Made by a program: the position numbers and the translations under genes
Notes under the pieces: model-generated
Seen by the model: the letters and a program-made list of their open reading frames with translations, nothing else
Told to the model about the DNA's origin: nothing
Database searches by the model: none
Shown: positions 8,283 through 16,169 of the stretch, piece by piece
Layout: every line of letters starts with the position of its first letter
Position numbering within the stretch: position 1 is the first letter of the stretch
NCBI RefSeq assembly: GCF_004217185.1
Contig: NZ_SHKL01000001.1
Span: 124,001-188,000, forward strand
Reading direction: 5' to 3'
Source of the DNA: Pseudonocardia sediminis
GTDB taxonomy: Bacteria; Actinomycetota; Actinomycetes; Mycobacteriales; Pseudonocardiaceae
Length of the DNA stretch: 64,000 nt

Positions 8283-9218
8283 ATGGGCAAGAAGACGCGA
8301 ACCCGAGCCGCAGCCGCCACGACCGACGGGGAGAACCCCCGCCGGCCCTGCCCGTGCGGGTCCGGCAAGCGCTACAAGGCCTGCCACGGCGCGGGCGACG
8401 ACGTGATCGTCATCCGTCCGTTCGAGGGCCTGACGTCCGAGCCGGACCTGGTCGCGATGCGGGAGTTCCTGCCGTCGGCCACCGCCCCGCTGCCGGTGCG
8501 CGACGGCGCCCCGGCGACGCTCGCCTCGGTGCTGCCGGGCGCGTCCGCGGCGCTGGTGCGCGTCAACGGCGAGATCCTGCTCGGCATGCAGGTCCAGACC
8601 CGCTCCGGCGACCTGGCGGCCGACCTGGCCGCGGCCCTGACCTGGGCGCGGTCGGCCGAGCCCGGCTCGTCGCTGCCCGTGGTGGGGCCCTCGCTGCGGT
8701 CGTCCGAGCGCCTGCAGGACCTGCTCGACCCCGACGCGCACCTGGACCTGACGGTGCACAAGGACTTCGCCTGGTGGCTCGCCGACGACGGCGAGCCGGG
8801 TGCCGAGGCCGCCGCGATGCTGGAGCGCGCGAACTCGGTGATCCTGCCGACCGAGCAGGTCGAGGGGAAGGGCGTGCGCGCCGCGTACTGGGTCGACACC
8901 GGCTCGAAGGCGCACCTGCGCTGGGTCCGCCCGGAGCCCGAGGACCGGCTGATGGCGGCGCTGGCACGCCTGTCCGAGCGCGGCGAGCTGGAGCTGTCGG
9001 CCGACAGCCGCTACGCGGGCTCGTTCCGGGCGCACGGGCTGCTGGTGCCGGTCTGGGACCTCGACCAGGAGATGCACTCCTCGGAGTGGTCCGAGCCGGC
9101 CGCGTCGTTCGCCGCGCGCCTGGAGGAGACCCTCGAGGGTCTCGACGCGACCCCGTTGACCGTCGACGAGCACCGCGCACGCGACGTCCTCGCCGGCAAG
9201 CAGATCACGCTCCGCTAG
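8283..9218 (+). CDS. SEC-C motif, DUF5926 family protein
   Basis: A 311-residue cytoplasmic protein. Residues about 22-36 (RPCPCGSGKRYKACHG) are a SEC-C zinc motif, the CxCxSGKxxKxCHG module also found at the C terminus of SecA. The remainder matches my memory of DUF5926, an actinobacterial family often mislabelled as preprotein translocase because of this motif; the SecA motor domains are absent. The large body is acidic with no membrane segments. The start is supported by the leaderless -10 element just upstream. The gene ends at a strong hairpin shared with the convergent ferritin gene. A molecular role is not established. Confidence 0.78.
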   Translation: MGKKTRTRAAAATTDGENPRRPCPCGSGKRYKACHGAGDDVIVIRPFEGLTSEPDLVAMREFLPSATAPLPVRDGAPATLASVLPGASAALVRVNGEILLGMQVQTRSGDLAADLAAALTWARSAEPGSSLPVVGPSLRSSERLQDLLDPDAHLDLTVHKDFAWWLADDGEPGAEAAAMLERANSVILPTEQVEGKGVRAAYWVDTGSKAHLRWVRPEPEDRLMAALARLSERGELELSADSRYAGSFRAHGLLVPVWDLDQEMHSSEWSEPAASFAARLEETLEGLDATPLTVDEHRARDVLAGKQITLR

Positions 9219-9227
9219 ACCGCCCCG

Positions 9228-9268
9228 ACACGCGGAACGGCCCCGCCGAGGCGGGGCCGTTCGTGTGT
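9228..9268. terminator. Bidirectional terminator hairpin
   Basis: A GC-rich inverted repeat with arms of about 12 bases (9235-9246 and 9251-9262, core ACGGCCCCGC/GCGGGGCCGT) and a four-base loop lies between the convergent SEC-C and ferritin genes, flanked by a partially complementary ACAC/GTGT pair. It probably terminates both transcripts. Confidence 0.75.
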
Positions 9269-9279
9269 GAGGGGGTGGC

Positions 9280-9816
9280 TCAGACCCGTCCGCCGGCGAC
9301 CGGCGGGGCGGTGGTGTCGGGCGCCGCGGCCTTGGTGAGCTCGCGGTTCACGAAGTCCTCGATGTGGAACAGGTTGTCCCCGGCCCGGCGGACGACCGTG
9401 AGCAGCGTCGACATCGAGGCGACCTCCTCGACCTGCTCCTTGAGGAACCACTGCATGAACTGCTCGCCGAGGTAGTCGCCCTCGTCGCGGGCGGTCCGGG
9501 CGAGCGCCGTGATCTGCTCGGTGACCGTCTTCTCCTGCGACAACGCGAGCGTCACTACGTCCTCGACGCTGGAGAACTCGTTGCGGACCTCGTCCACGGC
9601 CGGGATGACGGCGCGGTGGTCGGAGTCGAGCAGGTACTGGACCATGCTCATCGCGTGGTTGCGCTCCTCGAGGGCCTGCGCGTAGAAGTGCGCCGCCAGC
9701 TGCGGGAGGTCTTCGTCGTCGAGGTAGACCGCGACCGCCGCGTACTGCTGGCTCGCGGTGAACTCGTTGCGGATCTGGTCACGCAACATTGCGGGGAACT
9801 TCGTCTCCTCGGCCAC
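9280..9816 (-). CDS. Ferritin (BfrB-like iron storage protein)
   Basis: A haem-free ferritin subunit of 178 residues that oxidises and stores iron as a 24-mer. The di-iron ferroxidase ligands are visible as E in NEFTASQQY, E and H in EERNHAM, and E and Q in the later helix (TVTEQITALA, GEQFMQWFLKEQ). The sequence closely follows mycobacterial BfrB, including the C-terminal hydrophobic tail with FHIEDFVNREL. I placed the start at GTG 9816 because it aligns with the BfrB N terminus (AEETKFPAMLRDQ); an in-frame ATG at 9852 would add 12 residues. No convincing iron box was found in the 97 bases up to the divergent SDR gene. Confidence 0.9.
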   Translation of the reverse strand: MAEETKFPAMLRDQIRNEFTASQQYAAVAVYLDDEDLPQLAAHFYAQALEERNHAMSMVQYLLDSDHRAVIPAVDEVRNEFSSVEDVVTLALSQEKTVTEQITALARTARDEGDYLGEQFMQWFLKEQVEEVASMSTLLTVVRRAGDNLFHIEDFVNRELTKAAAPDTTAPPVAGGRV

Positions 9817-9900
9817 CCTCCGATGGTAGCCGGAGAACTTTTCTGGATCCATTCAAGAAGAGTGGGATCACACGGTCGGACGCGGCCATCGGTGGCCTCG

Positions 9901-9906
9901 TAGGCT
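9901..9906 (+). promoter_or_regulatory. Leaderless-type -10 element of the SDR gene
   Basis: TAGGCT matches TANNNT and ends seven bases before ATG 9914. With no ribosome-binding site in the gap, a leaderless transcript is likely. Confidence 0.5.
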
Positions 9907-9913
9907 CCGGGGC

Positions 9914-10825
9914 ATGGGACTTCTGGACGGAAAGGTCGTCATCGTCACCGGTGCCGGTCGGGGTATCGGTCGCGGCGAGGCACTGGAGTGCGCGGCGCAG
10001 GGCGCGTCGGTGGTGGTGGCCGAGTTCGACCCGGACGCCGGCGAGGGCGTCGCGAAGGAGATCGTCGACGCCGGCGGTGCGGCCGTCGCGGTCAGCGGGG
10101 ACGTCGCCGAGGCGGCCACCGCGGACTCTCTCGTCGCCACGGCGGTGGAGCAGTTCGGACGCCTCGACGCGCTGGTCAACAACGCCGGCATCCTGCGCGA
10201 CCGCACCGTCGCCAAGCTCTCCGAGGACGACTGGGACGCCGTCGTGCGGGTGCACCTGCGCGGGCACTTCCTGCCGACCCGCGCCGCGATCCGGCACTGG
10301 CGCGAGGCGAAGACCCCCGGGCACCTGGTGCACACGGCGTCGACGTCGGGAATCCTCGGCAACTTCGGCCAGACGAACTACGGCGCGGCCAAGGCCGGCA
10401 TCGCCGCGTTCTCCACGATCGTCGCGATGGAGGGCGCCCGCGCCGGGATCACCTCCAACGCGATCGCCCCGACCGCGCTCACCCGGATGACGCTCGACCT
10501 CATGCCGCAGGAGTTCCGCGACGCCCGCGACGAGGCCCTGGAGCGCGGCGAGTTCGACTTCTTCGCCCCGGAGAACGTCGCCCCGCTCGTCGCCTACCTG
10601 TGCTCGGACGAGTCGAGCCACATCAGCGGCAAGGTCTTCGGCGTCCAGGGCGACAGCGTGGAGATCTACCAGCCCTTCACGTCGGTCGCCGAGATCCGCG
10701 GGGACGGCAGGCGCTGGGACCCGTCGGTCCTGGCCGGTCGCGTCGACGAGCTGTTCACCGAGTCCGGCATCGTCCCCGGCGCCGAGAACATGATGGCCAA
10801 GAGCCGCCACCAGATCCTGCGCTGA
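9914..10825 (+). CDS. Short-chain dehydrogenase/reductase
   Basis: A 303-residue NAD(P)-dependent oxidoreductase of the classical SDR type. TGAGRGIG near residue 13 is the cofactor-binding glycine motif, NNAG near residue 92 stabilises the fold, and the catalytic Ser and YxxxK are in HTASTSGILGNFGQTNYGAAK. The extended C-terminal part (about 50 residues beyond a classical 250-residue SDR) resembles the 3-hydroxyacyl-CoA dehydrogenase-like SDRs of actinobacteria, where YQPFTSVAEI precedes the tail. Substrate unknown; acyl-CoA or steroid-like substrates are typical of this length class. The start is supported by a leaderless promoter. Confidence 0.88.
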   Translation: MGLLDGKVVIVTGAGRGIGRGEALECAAQGASVVVAEFDPDAGEGVAKEIVDAGGAAVAVSGDVAEAATADSLVATAVEQFGRLDALVNNAGILRDRTVAKLSEDDWDAVVRVHLRGHFLPTRAAIRHWREAKTPGHLVHTASTSGILGNFGQTNYGAAKAGIAAFSTIVAMEGARAGITSNAIAPTALTRMTLDLMPQEFRDARDEALERGEFDFFAPENVAPLVAYLCSDESSHISGKVFGVQGDSVEIYQPFTSVAEIRGDGRRWDPSVLAGRVDELFTESGIVPGAENMMAKSRHQILR

Positions 10826-10832
10826 GCCCGGC

Positions 10833-10898
10833 CATGGTCAACGGGGCGTCAGGGCTGTCGACGCATGATCGAACAGCACTGACGCCCCGTCGACCATG
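10833..10898. repeat. Long palindrome between convergent genes
   Basis: Two 20-base arms (10833-10852 and 10879-10898) pair at 19 of 20 positions, with core ACGGGGCGTCAG and its complement CTGACGCCCCGT. The 26-base spacer can pair further through GCTGT (10854-10858) and ACAGC (10873-10877) and TCGA repeats. It lies between the convergent SDR and CPBP genes and can act as a bidirectional terminator, but it is longer than needed for that and could be the remains of a miniature mobile repeat. Confidence 0.7.
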
Positions 10899-10916
10899 TG
10901 AACCGGAGCGGGCGCG

Positions 10917-11723
10917 TCAGCGGACCTGGGTGATCCCGGGCAGGAACGCGTAGCCGACGAACGCGACGACGTCGATCAGCGCGTGTGCCCCGACCAGGGG
11001 CCAGAGACGGTTGCTCCGCTGCCACACCCGGCCGAACACCAGCCCCATGACGACGTTGCCGAAGAACGCGCCCACGCCCTGGTAGAGGTGGTAGGCCCCG
11101 CGCAGGACGGCCGTCGCACCGATCGCGCGGTTCTCCGACCAGCCGAGCTGACGCAGGCGGGTGAGCAGGTAGCCGATCATCACGATCTCCTCCGCCCAGG
11201 CGTTGGCCAGGGCCGAGGCGACGAGCACCGGGATCCGCCACCAGACGTCGGTCAGGGTGCTCGGCGCGACGTCCGGTGCGATCCCGATCACCCGGCCCAG
11301 CAGGTAGAGGCCCAGGCCCGGGATGCCGATCAGGGCGGCGAGCCCGAGGGCGCCGAGCGCGTCACGTCCGGGGCGGGTGCGGTCCAGGCCGACCCGGCGC
11401 AGCGCGATCCCGGCGCGCAGCAGCAGGTAGACGGCCAGGGCGCCCCACCCGACGAGCTGCAGCACCCGGACGAGCTGGAACGCCAGGTCGACGACGGTGT
11501 CGGTGCTGGCAGGGGCGTTCAGCGTCACCTGCTGGCTCGCCAGCGGGGCGGGCGCGAGCAGGGCCTCGACCAGCGACAGCGCGCTGCGCAGCGCGGAGAG
11601 GCCGAGCGTCACCGTCAGCACGACGGCGATCTCCAGCCCGATCAGGCGGCGCTCCCGTGCGTCCCGTACGACCTCGACGCCGGACGGTGCCGGTAGGAGC
11701 CAGTCCCGAACTGCCACGGGCAC
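10917..11723 (-). CDS. CPBP family intramembrane metalloprotease
   Basis: A 268-residue polytopic membrane protein of the CPBP (CAAX protease and bacteriocin-processing, Rce1-like) family. The conserved motifs are present: EE followed by Y in AWAEEIVMIGYLLTRL, H in RGAYHLYQG, and a second H with D in GAHALIDVVAF; these glutamates and histidines form the catalytic metal site. About seven hydrophobic segments are visible. The frame is open upstream to 11816, but that would run into the divergent gene that starts at 11746, so GTG 11723 was chosen, with GGAG about 12 bases before it. Substrate unknown. Confidence 0.82.
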   Translation of the reverse strand: MPVAVRDWLLPAPSGVEVVRDARERRLIGLEIAVVLTVTLGLSALRSALSLVEALLAPAPLASQQVTLNAPASTDTVVDLAFQLVRVLQLVGWGALAVYLLLRAGIALRRVGLDRTRPGRDALGALGLAALIGIPGLGLYLLGRVIGIAPDVAPSTLTDVWWRIPVLVASALANAWAEEIVMIGYLLTRLRQLGWSENRAIGATAVLRGAYHLYQGVGAFFGNVVMGLVFGRVWQRSNRLWPLVGAHALIDVVAFVGYAFLPGITQVR

Positions 11724-11745
11724 CGACGTTACCGCTCCGCGTATC

Positions 11746-12237
11746 ATGGCCCGTGTGCTCCGGCTGGTGTTGTCCCCGCGGTGGATCGCCTGGCACCTGC
11801 TCACCCTCGGTGCCATGACGACCTGCGCCTTCCTGGCGATCTGGCAGTGGGGCCGCGCCGGCTCGGCGATGGGGTCCGCGCTGAACGTGGGCTACGGCCT
11901 GCAGTGGCCGCTGTTCGCGTTGTTCTTCGCGTTCTTCTGGTGGCACTTCCTGCACATGGAGGTCCGGTCGCTGCGCGATGCCGAGGGCGCCATGCGGACC
12001 GATGAGGCGGCCGGCACCACGACCGGCGACGGGGCCGGCGACCCGGGAGAGCCGTCCGCCGCGGACGAGCCCGTCCGGCCGGCGGCTCCGGAGAAGACAC
12101 CGGAGCCGGATCCCGACCGGCCCTCCCCGTTCGGCCCCCGCCCCGCCGGGGTCGACCTCTCCCGCCTCTCGGACCCGCAGATCCGGGCCTACAACGACGA
12201 GCTGGCCAAGCTGAACGCCAGGAACCAGGAGCACTGA
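11746..12237 (+). CDS. Small membrane protein with charged C-terminal tail
   Basis: A 163-residue protein with two membrane helices (about residues 15-38 and 50-72; WHLLTLGAMTTCAFLAIWQW and GLQWPLFALFFAFFWWHFL) followed by an 85-residue hydrophilic tail rich in Pro, Asp and Glu. I recognise the overall pattern from actinobacterial conserved membrane proteins encoded next to DUF3817 genes but know no function. The next gene starts four bases after its stop, so they form an operon. The ATG lies 23 bases from the divergent CPBP start, leaving little space for promoters. Confidence 0.65.
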   Translation: MARVLRLVLSPRWIAWHLLTLGAMTTCAFLAIWQWGRAGSAMGSALNVGYGLQWPLFALFFAFFWWHFLHMEVRSLRDAEGAMRTDEAAGTTTGDGAGDPGEPSAADEPVRPAAPEKTPEPDPDRPSPFGPRPAGVDLSRLSDPQIRAYNDELAKLNARNQEH

Positions 12238-12241
12238 CACC

Positions 12242-12565
12242 GTGTCGATCGCGACCGCGCTGAAGGCGTACCGGATCTCGGCCTGGGTCACCGGCGTCGG
12301 CCTGCTGCTGCTGACGTTCTACGCGATGCCGGCCAAGTACTTCTTCGGCGACCCGCGCCCCGTGGCACTGATCGGCATGGTCCACGGGTTCCTGTACATG
12401 ATCTACATCGTGTGCACGCTGATCCTGGCCGAGCGCACCCGCTGGAAGCCGCTGTTCGCCCTGGTCATCCTGGCCGCGGGCACGATCCCGATCGCGTCGT
12501 TCGTGGCCGAGCGCAAGGTGACGCAGAAGGTGCACGCCGAGCACCTGGGTGCCGCCACCGCCTGA
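12242..12565 (+). CDS. DUF3817 membrane protein
   Basis: A 107-residue protein with three hydrophobic helices. The segment MVHGFLYMIYIVCTLILAERTRW is the conserved heart of DUF3817, a family of small actinobacterial and related integral membrane proteins of unknown role. The GTG start follows the preceding gene by four bases. A hairpin at 12587-12616 ends the transcript. Confidence 0.85.
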   Translation: MSIATALKAYRISAWVTGVGLLLLTFYAMPAKYFFGDPRPVALIGMVHGFLYMIYIVCTLILAERTRWKPLFALVILAAGTIPIASFVAERKVTQKVHAEHLGAATA

Positions 12566-12586
12566 TCCCGGGCGCACACACCTGAA

Positions 12587-12616
12587 CGCCGCCGGGAGTC
12601 GGAATCACCGGCGGCG
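12587..12616. terminator. Bidirectional terminator hairpin
   Basis: CGCCGCCGG (12587-12595) and CCGGCGGCG (12608-12616) form a perfect nine-base stem with a 12-base loop between the convergent DUF3817 and DUF2470 genes. Confidence 0.7.
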
Positions 12617-12637
12617 GGCAGGGTTTCGGAATGGCTT

Positions 12638-13414
12638 CTAAGAGGCAGCTCGGAACGGGCAGCCGACCAGCTCCCCGAGCCGCGCGCGCAGCTCCTCGAC
12701 CGTCGTCGCCTCGCTGGACCAGGCCAGCCGCACGTCGTGGTCCCCGGACGGGGTCTGGACGCGGATGCGCAGGCCCAGCCGGTCCACCCCGAGCGGGCGC
12801 ACCCGCGCGCCGTCGGTGAGGCGCAGCGTCGAGGGCAGGTGCCGCATCAGCGACGTGAACACCTCCGGGTGGGCGTCCTCGAGGTGCGCCAGCCACTGGT
12901 GCTCGAACAGGCAGAACGGGTCCGGACGGGCCGCTGCCAGCTCGTCCGCCGACGTCGCGGCGCTGGACTCGGCGTCGGAGTAGACGGTCGACCCGGGGCG
13001 CAGGCGCACCAGGGTGGCGTTGTGCCCGACGTCGAGCAGCCGGGGGTGCGGGCGCAGCTCGGCCAGGCGCAGGGCCAGGTGCCGGGCCGCGGCCGGTGTC
13101 GGCTCGTGCAGCCAGCCGACGATCCAGAGCAGCTCACGCACCTGGTCCGGCATCGGGACCGGGGTGTGCTCGGTGAGCTCGAGCATCACGGGAAGCTCGC
13201 CGGCGTCGTTGTCGCGCAGCCGCTCCAGGAGCACGGAGTCGTCGGGGAGGAGCAGGTCGGTGGCGCCGTCGGGGTGCACGTGGTGCATCAGCGGCGTGAT
13301 CGGGCCCGGCTCGCCGGTACCGACGATCGCGGCACGTCCACCACGGGCGACCAGGCTGCGCGCCCGCTCGGCCGCCGTCGGCGCCGGAGGACGCCGCGTT
13401 CGGGTAGTTCCCAC
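12638..13414 (-). CDS. DUF2470 domain protein, probably iron-regulated
   Basis: A 258-residue cytoplasmic protein. The N-terminal half (ERARSLVARGGRAAIVGTG ... MHHVHPDGATDLLLPDDS) resembles the split-barrel fold of flavin/haem-binding HugZ-like proteins, and the C-terminal part from about residue 175 (FCLFEHQWLAHLEDAHPEVF) matches DUF2470, the domain that completes haem-degrading HugZ proteins. GTG 13414 has an excellent ribosome-binding site (GGAGG, seven bases upstream). A likely IdeR/DtxR operator lies directly before it at 13429-13447. The M. tuberculosis counterpart by context, Rv3839, also neighbours pheA and bfrB and is IdeR-repressed. A role in haem or iron acquisition is therefore likely but unproven. 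Confidence 0.75.
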   Translation of the reverse strand: MGTTRTRRPPAPTAAERARSLVARGGRAAIVGTGEPGPITPLMHHVHPDGATDLLLPDDSVLLERLRDNDAGELPVMLELTEHTPVPMPDQVRELLWIVGWLHEPTPAAARHLALRLAELRPHPRLLDVGHNATLVRLRPGSTVYSDAESSAATSADELAAARPDPFCLFEHQWLAHLEDAHPEVFTSLMRHLPSTLRLTDGARVRPLGVDRLGLRIRVQTPSGDHDVRLAWSSEATTVEELRARLGELVGCPFRAAS

Positions 13415-13428
13415 TCCCTCACCTCCAT

Positions 13429-13447
13429 TTAGGTAACCCTTACTTAA
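13429..13447. promoter_or_regulatory. IdeR/DtxR-type iron box
   Basis: The 19-base sequence TTAGGTAACCCTTACTTAA agrees at 14 of 19 positions with the IdeR consensus TTAGGTTAGGCTAACCTAA, including both outer TTAGGT/TTAA halves. It lies 15 bases upstream of the DUF2470 start codon, next to the ribosome-binding site, so iron-loaded IdeR bound here would block expression. It is also one of the few AT-rich spots of the window. Confidence 0.65.
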
Positions 13448-13543
13448 GCAACTCGGAAGCCTCCTGTCCAGGGACGGCGCCGGAACGGCCCACGGAGGAC
13501 CGGCTTCGGGCACCCCTTTGTCAACCGGCCGTGACCCGACCGT

Positions 13544-13549
13544 TAGCGT
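13544..13549 (+). promoter_or_regulatory. Leaderless-type -10 element
   Basis: TAGCGT fits TANNNT and ends eight bases before GTG 13558, the chosen start of the following gene, which has no Shine-Dalgarno sequence. Confidence 0.45.
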
Positions 13550-13557
13550 CTGACGTC

Positions 13558-14466
13558 GTGATGACCGTGCCCTCGGGTTCCTCCGCCGACCCGTGGCCCG
13601 TCCGTCCGCTGCTGGCTGCTCTCGTCGACGACACGAGCCTGCTCCAGCCCCGGGCGACCGCCCCGGGGGTCGACGCGGTGGTCTCGCGTTACCTCTCGGC
13701 GCGCGACGGCCACTACGGCGGGCTGGTCGGCCGCCTGGTCTGCCCCGCGTCGCAGCTGCCGGCCGTGGTCACCGAGCTGGCCCGGTCGTCGCCGTCCCGG
13801 CCGGCCGAGCTGGCGCTGGTCGTCGACACCGGCCTGGGCGCGGTGCCGAAGGCGCTGTCGACGGTGTTCTCCCGCTCCAGCCTGCTGACCCCGAGCACGG
13901 TCGAGTGCGCCGCACCCCCGGACGTCGACGGCGTCTGGCTGGAGCGCGTCTCGGAGTTCGTGCCGGAGGAGGTCACCCCGGTCGTCGAGCCCCGCCGCCC
14001 GGTGGAGGACGACCCGGCCGGCACGAAGGCCTGGCTGACCGCGGTGCGCCGCGTCGCCGAGCACGGCTGCACCCCGAAGCTGCGGATGGGCGGCCCCCGG
14101 GCCTCCGACGTCCCGACCGTCGACGACGTGCACAGCTTCCTGGAGGCGTGCCTGGAGACCGGGCGCGGCGGGGTCAGCGCGCAGGGACTGGACCGGATCG
14201 TGCGCGACCGGCCCGAGTCCGCCGACTACCGCGGCCGGCACGGCCTGCTCAACCTGATCGTGGCGGTGTCGCGGCTGCTGGGCGAGAGCCCGTCCGGGAC
14301 GGCCCGCGAGGCGCTGGACTCCATCGACGGCGAGGGCATGGCCCGCGAGCTGGACACGCTCTCGCCCGAGGCCGTCGCGCGGATCCGCACGGTGCTGCCC
14401 CGCTGCGGGGTGGACCCGGAGCCGGTGCCGATCTCCGACCTCGTCGCCCTCGGTCTGCTCGACTAG
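13558..14466 (+). CDS. Conserved hypothetical protein, actinobacterial
   Basis: A soluble protein of about 302 residues that I recognise only as a hypothetical with an actinobacterial feel. It has no membrane segments, no signal peptide and no nucleotide-binding loop. Stretches such as ELALVVDTGLGAVPKALS, TPKLRMGG and HGLLNLIVAVSRLL, and the arrangement of alternating strands and helices, could fit a TIM-barrel-like fold, but no catalytic motif stands out. GTG 13558 was chosen from the leaderless -10 element; ATG 13561 is the next codon. It lies 22 bases upstream of pheA, which has its own -10 element. Confidence 0.6.
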   Translation: MMTVPSGSSADPWPVRPLLAALVDDTSLLQPRATAPGVDAVVSRYLSARDGHYGGLVGRLVCPASQLPAVVTELARSSPSRPAELALVVDTGLGAVPKALSTVFSRSSLLTPSTVECAAPPDVDGVWLERVSEFVPEEVTPVVEPRRPVEDDPAGTKAWLTAVRRVAEHGCTPKLRMGGPRASDVPTVDDVHSFLEACLETGRGGVSAQGLDRIVRDRPESADYRGRHGLLNLIVAVSRLLGESPSGTAREALDSIDGEGMARELDTLSPEAVARIRTVLPRCGVDPEPVPISDLVALGLLD

Positions 14467-14476
14467 GGGCAGCCAC

Positions 14477-14482
14477 TACGGT
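14477..14482 (+). promoter_or_regulatory. Leaderless-type -10 element of pheA
   Basis: TACGGT ends six bases before GTG 14489 and fits the TANNNT pattern; the gap holds no ribosome-binding site. Confidence 0.45.
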
Positions 14483-14488
14483 CATGAC

Positions 14489-15436
14489 GTGACGCGCATC
14501 GGCTTCCTGGGCCCGCACGCCACGTTCACCGAGCAGGCGCTGCGGTCGCTGCCCGCGTCGCAGGGCGCGGAGCTGGTCCCGCTGGCCGGGTCGCCGGCCG
14601 TGCTGGCCGCCGTCCGTGACGGCTCGGTGGACGCCGGGTGCGTGCCGATCGAGAACAGCGTGGAGGGCGCCGTCCCCCCGGTCCTGGACGGGCTGGTGGA
14701 CGACCCCCCGTTGATGATCGTGGCGGAGGCGCTGGTCGCGGTCCGGTTCGTGCTCCTGGCCCGCCGCGGCACCGCCCTCGGCGAGATCACCTCGGTGGCC
14801 TCGCACGGGCACGGCATCGCCCAGACCCGCGGCTGGCTCGCCGGCCACCTGCCGTCGGCGGAGGTCCGGGTGAGCTCGTCGACGGCGGAGGCGGCCGCGC
14901 AGGCCGCCCGCGGTGAGGTCGACGCCGCGGTGTCCTCGCCGCTGGCCGCCGAGCAGCACGGCCTCGACGTGCTCGCCGACGACATCGCCGACAACCCCGG
15001 CGCGGTCACCCGGTTCGTGCTCCTGACCCGCCCCGGGCCGCCACCGGCGCCGTCCGGCCGCGACCGCACGACGCTGGCCGCGACCACCCGCAACCAGCCC
15101 GGCACACTGCTCGGCCTGCTCACCGAGCTGGCGCTGCGCGGCATCGACCTGACCCGCATCGAGTCCCGCCCGATCAAGGACCGGCACGCCGAGTACTGGT
15201 TCCACCTGGACTGCTCCGGGCACGTCGCCGAGCCGGCGATGGGGGAGGCGCTGGCCGCCCTGCACCGGCGCTGCGACCGGGTCCGGTTCCTCGGCTCGTT
15301 CCCGCGCGCCGGGGACACGGCCGGACCGGCGGAGGGGGCGGGCAGCCCGGCGGTGCCGCTGGGCGCCGCGTCGAACGAGGAGTTCTCGGCCGCGCAGCAG
15401 TGGCTGGCCGGGCTCCGGAACGGGACGTGCACATGA
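14489..15436 (+). CDS. pheA: Prephenate dehydratase
   Basis: A 315-residue enzyme converting prephenate to phenylpyruvate, the committed step to phenylalanine. The catalytic domain starts with IGFLGPHATFTEQA and contains VPIENSVEGAV and VTRFVLL with the threonine-containing TRF motif. The ACT regulatory domain begins near residue 190 (NQPGTLLGLLTELALRGIDLTRIESRP; the ESRP motif binds phenylalanine for feedback inhibition). The last 30 residues are a Gly/Ala-rich extension. Its stop overlaps the start of the phosphoglycerate mutase family gene (ATGA), the same pairing as pheA-gpm2 in M. tuberculosis. Confidence 0.93.
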   Translation: MTRIGFLGPHATFTEQALRSLPASQGAELVPLAGSPAVLAAVRDGSVDAGCVPIENSVEGAVPPVLDGLVDDPPLMIVAEALVAVRFVLLARRGTALGEITSVASHGHGIAQTRGWLAGHLPSAEVRVSSSTAEAAAQAARGEVDAAVSSPLAAEQHGLDVLADDIADNPGAVTRFVLLTRPGPPPAPSGRDRTTLAATTRNQPGTLLGLLTELALRGIDLTRIESRPIKDRHAEYWFHLDCSGHVAEPAMGEALAALHRRCDRVRFLGSFPRAGDTAGPAEGAGSPAVPLGAASNEEFSAAQQWLAGLRNGTCT

Positions 15437-16125
15437 GCTCCGCCTTCCTCGGCACCGACGGCACCGCACCGGTGCGTGACGCCGCCGTCCCGCCCGACGA
15501 CGGCGCGCTGCGGCTCGTCCTCGTCCGGCACGGGCGCACGCCGTCGAACGTGAGCCGCGCGCTCGACACGGCGCTGCCCGGACCGTCGCTCGACGAGCTC
15601 GGGCGGGCCCAGGCGGACGAGGTCGCCGGGCTCTTCGCGGACTGGCCGGTGCGGGCCGTCCACGCGTCCCGGGCCACCCGCGCACAGCAGACCGCGGCCC
15701 CGATCGGCGAGCGGCTCGGCCTGCCGGTGACGACCATGGACGGCATCCACGAGATCTTCGTCGGGGAGCTCGACGGCCGTGCCGACGAGGCGTCGCGGGC
15801 CCTGTTCGACGAGATCTTCGACGTCTGGTGGGACGGCGACCCGGACCGCCCGCAGCCCGGCGGCGAGTCCGCCACCGACCTGCGCACCCGCTTCCTGGCC
15901 GACGTCGAGCGCGCCCTGGACGGCGTCGACTCCGGCGCCGTCCTGCTGGTCAGCCACGGTGCGGCGATCCGGCTCGCCAGCGCGGCCCTGCTGACCGGCG
16001 GCCCGGACGCCGAACGGGGCCGGGGCAACCCGCTGCCCAACACCGGACGCGTGGTGCTGCGCCGCGACCCGGACGGCTGGGTGCTCGAGCTGTGGGACCC
16101 GATCCCGGCGGTCCCCGACTACTGA
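15433..16125 (+). CDS. Histidine phosphatase (phosphoglycerate mutase) family protein
   Basis: A 230-residue protein of the histidine phosphatase superfamily. LVRHGRTPSNVSRAL carries the phospho-accepting RHG histidine, SRATRAQQTA the second arginine, and SHGAAIRL the catalytic pocket histidine. An N-terminal extension of about 30 residues precedes the domain. The ATG overlaps the pheA stop by four bases. Despite the gpm-type name often given to the mycobacterial neighbour, the sequence looks more like a broad-specificity phosphatase than a glycolytic mutase; the true substrate is not evident. Confidence 0.85.
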   Translation: MSSAFLGTDGTAPVRDAAVPPDDGALRLVLVRHGRTPSNVSRALDTALPGPSLDELGRAQADEVAGLFADWPVRAVHASRATRAQQTAAPIGERLGLPVTTMDGIHEIFVGELDGRADEASRALFDEIFDVWWDGDPDRPQPGGESATDLRTRFLADVERALDGVDSGAVLLVSHGAAIRLASAALLTGGPDAERGRGNPLPNTGRVVLRRDPDGWVLELWDPIPAVPDY

Positions 16126-16169
16126 GAACACGGTGGCCGCACGGCACCGCTCCCGCGACACTGACGACC

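Noticed and set aside
9817..9913. Iron box near the ferritin gene
   Set aside because: I searched the divergent spacer for TTAGGT/ACCTAA half-sites and found none convincing.
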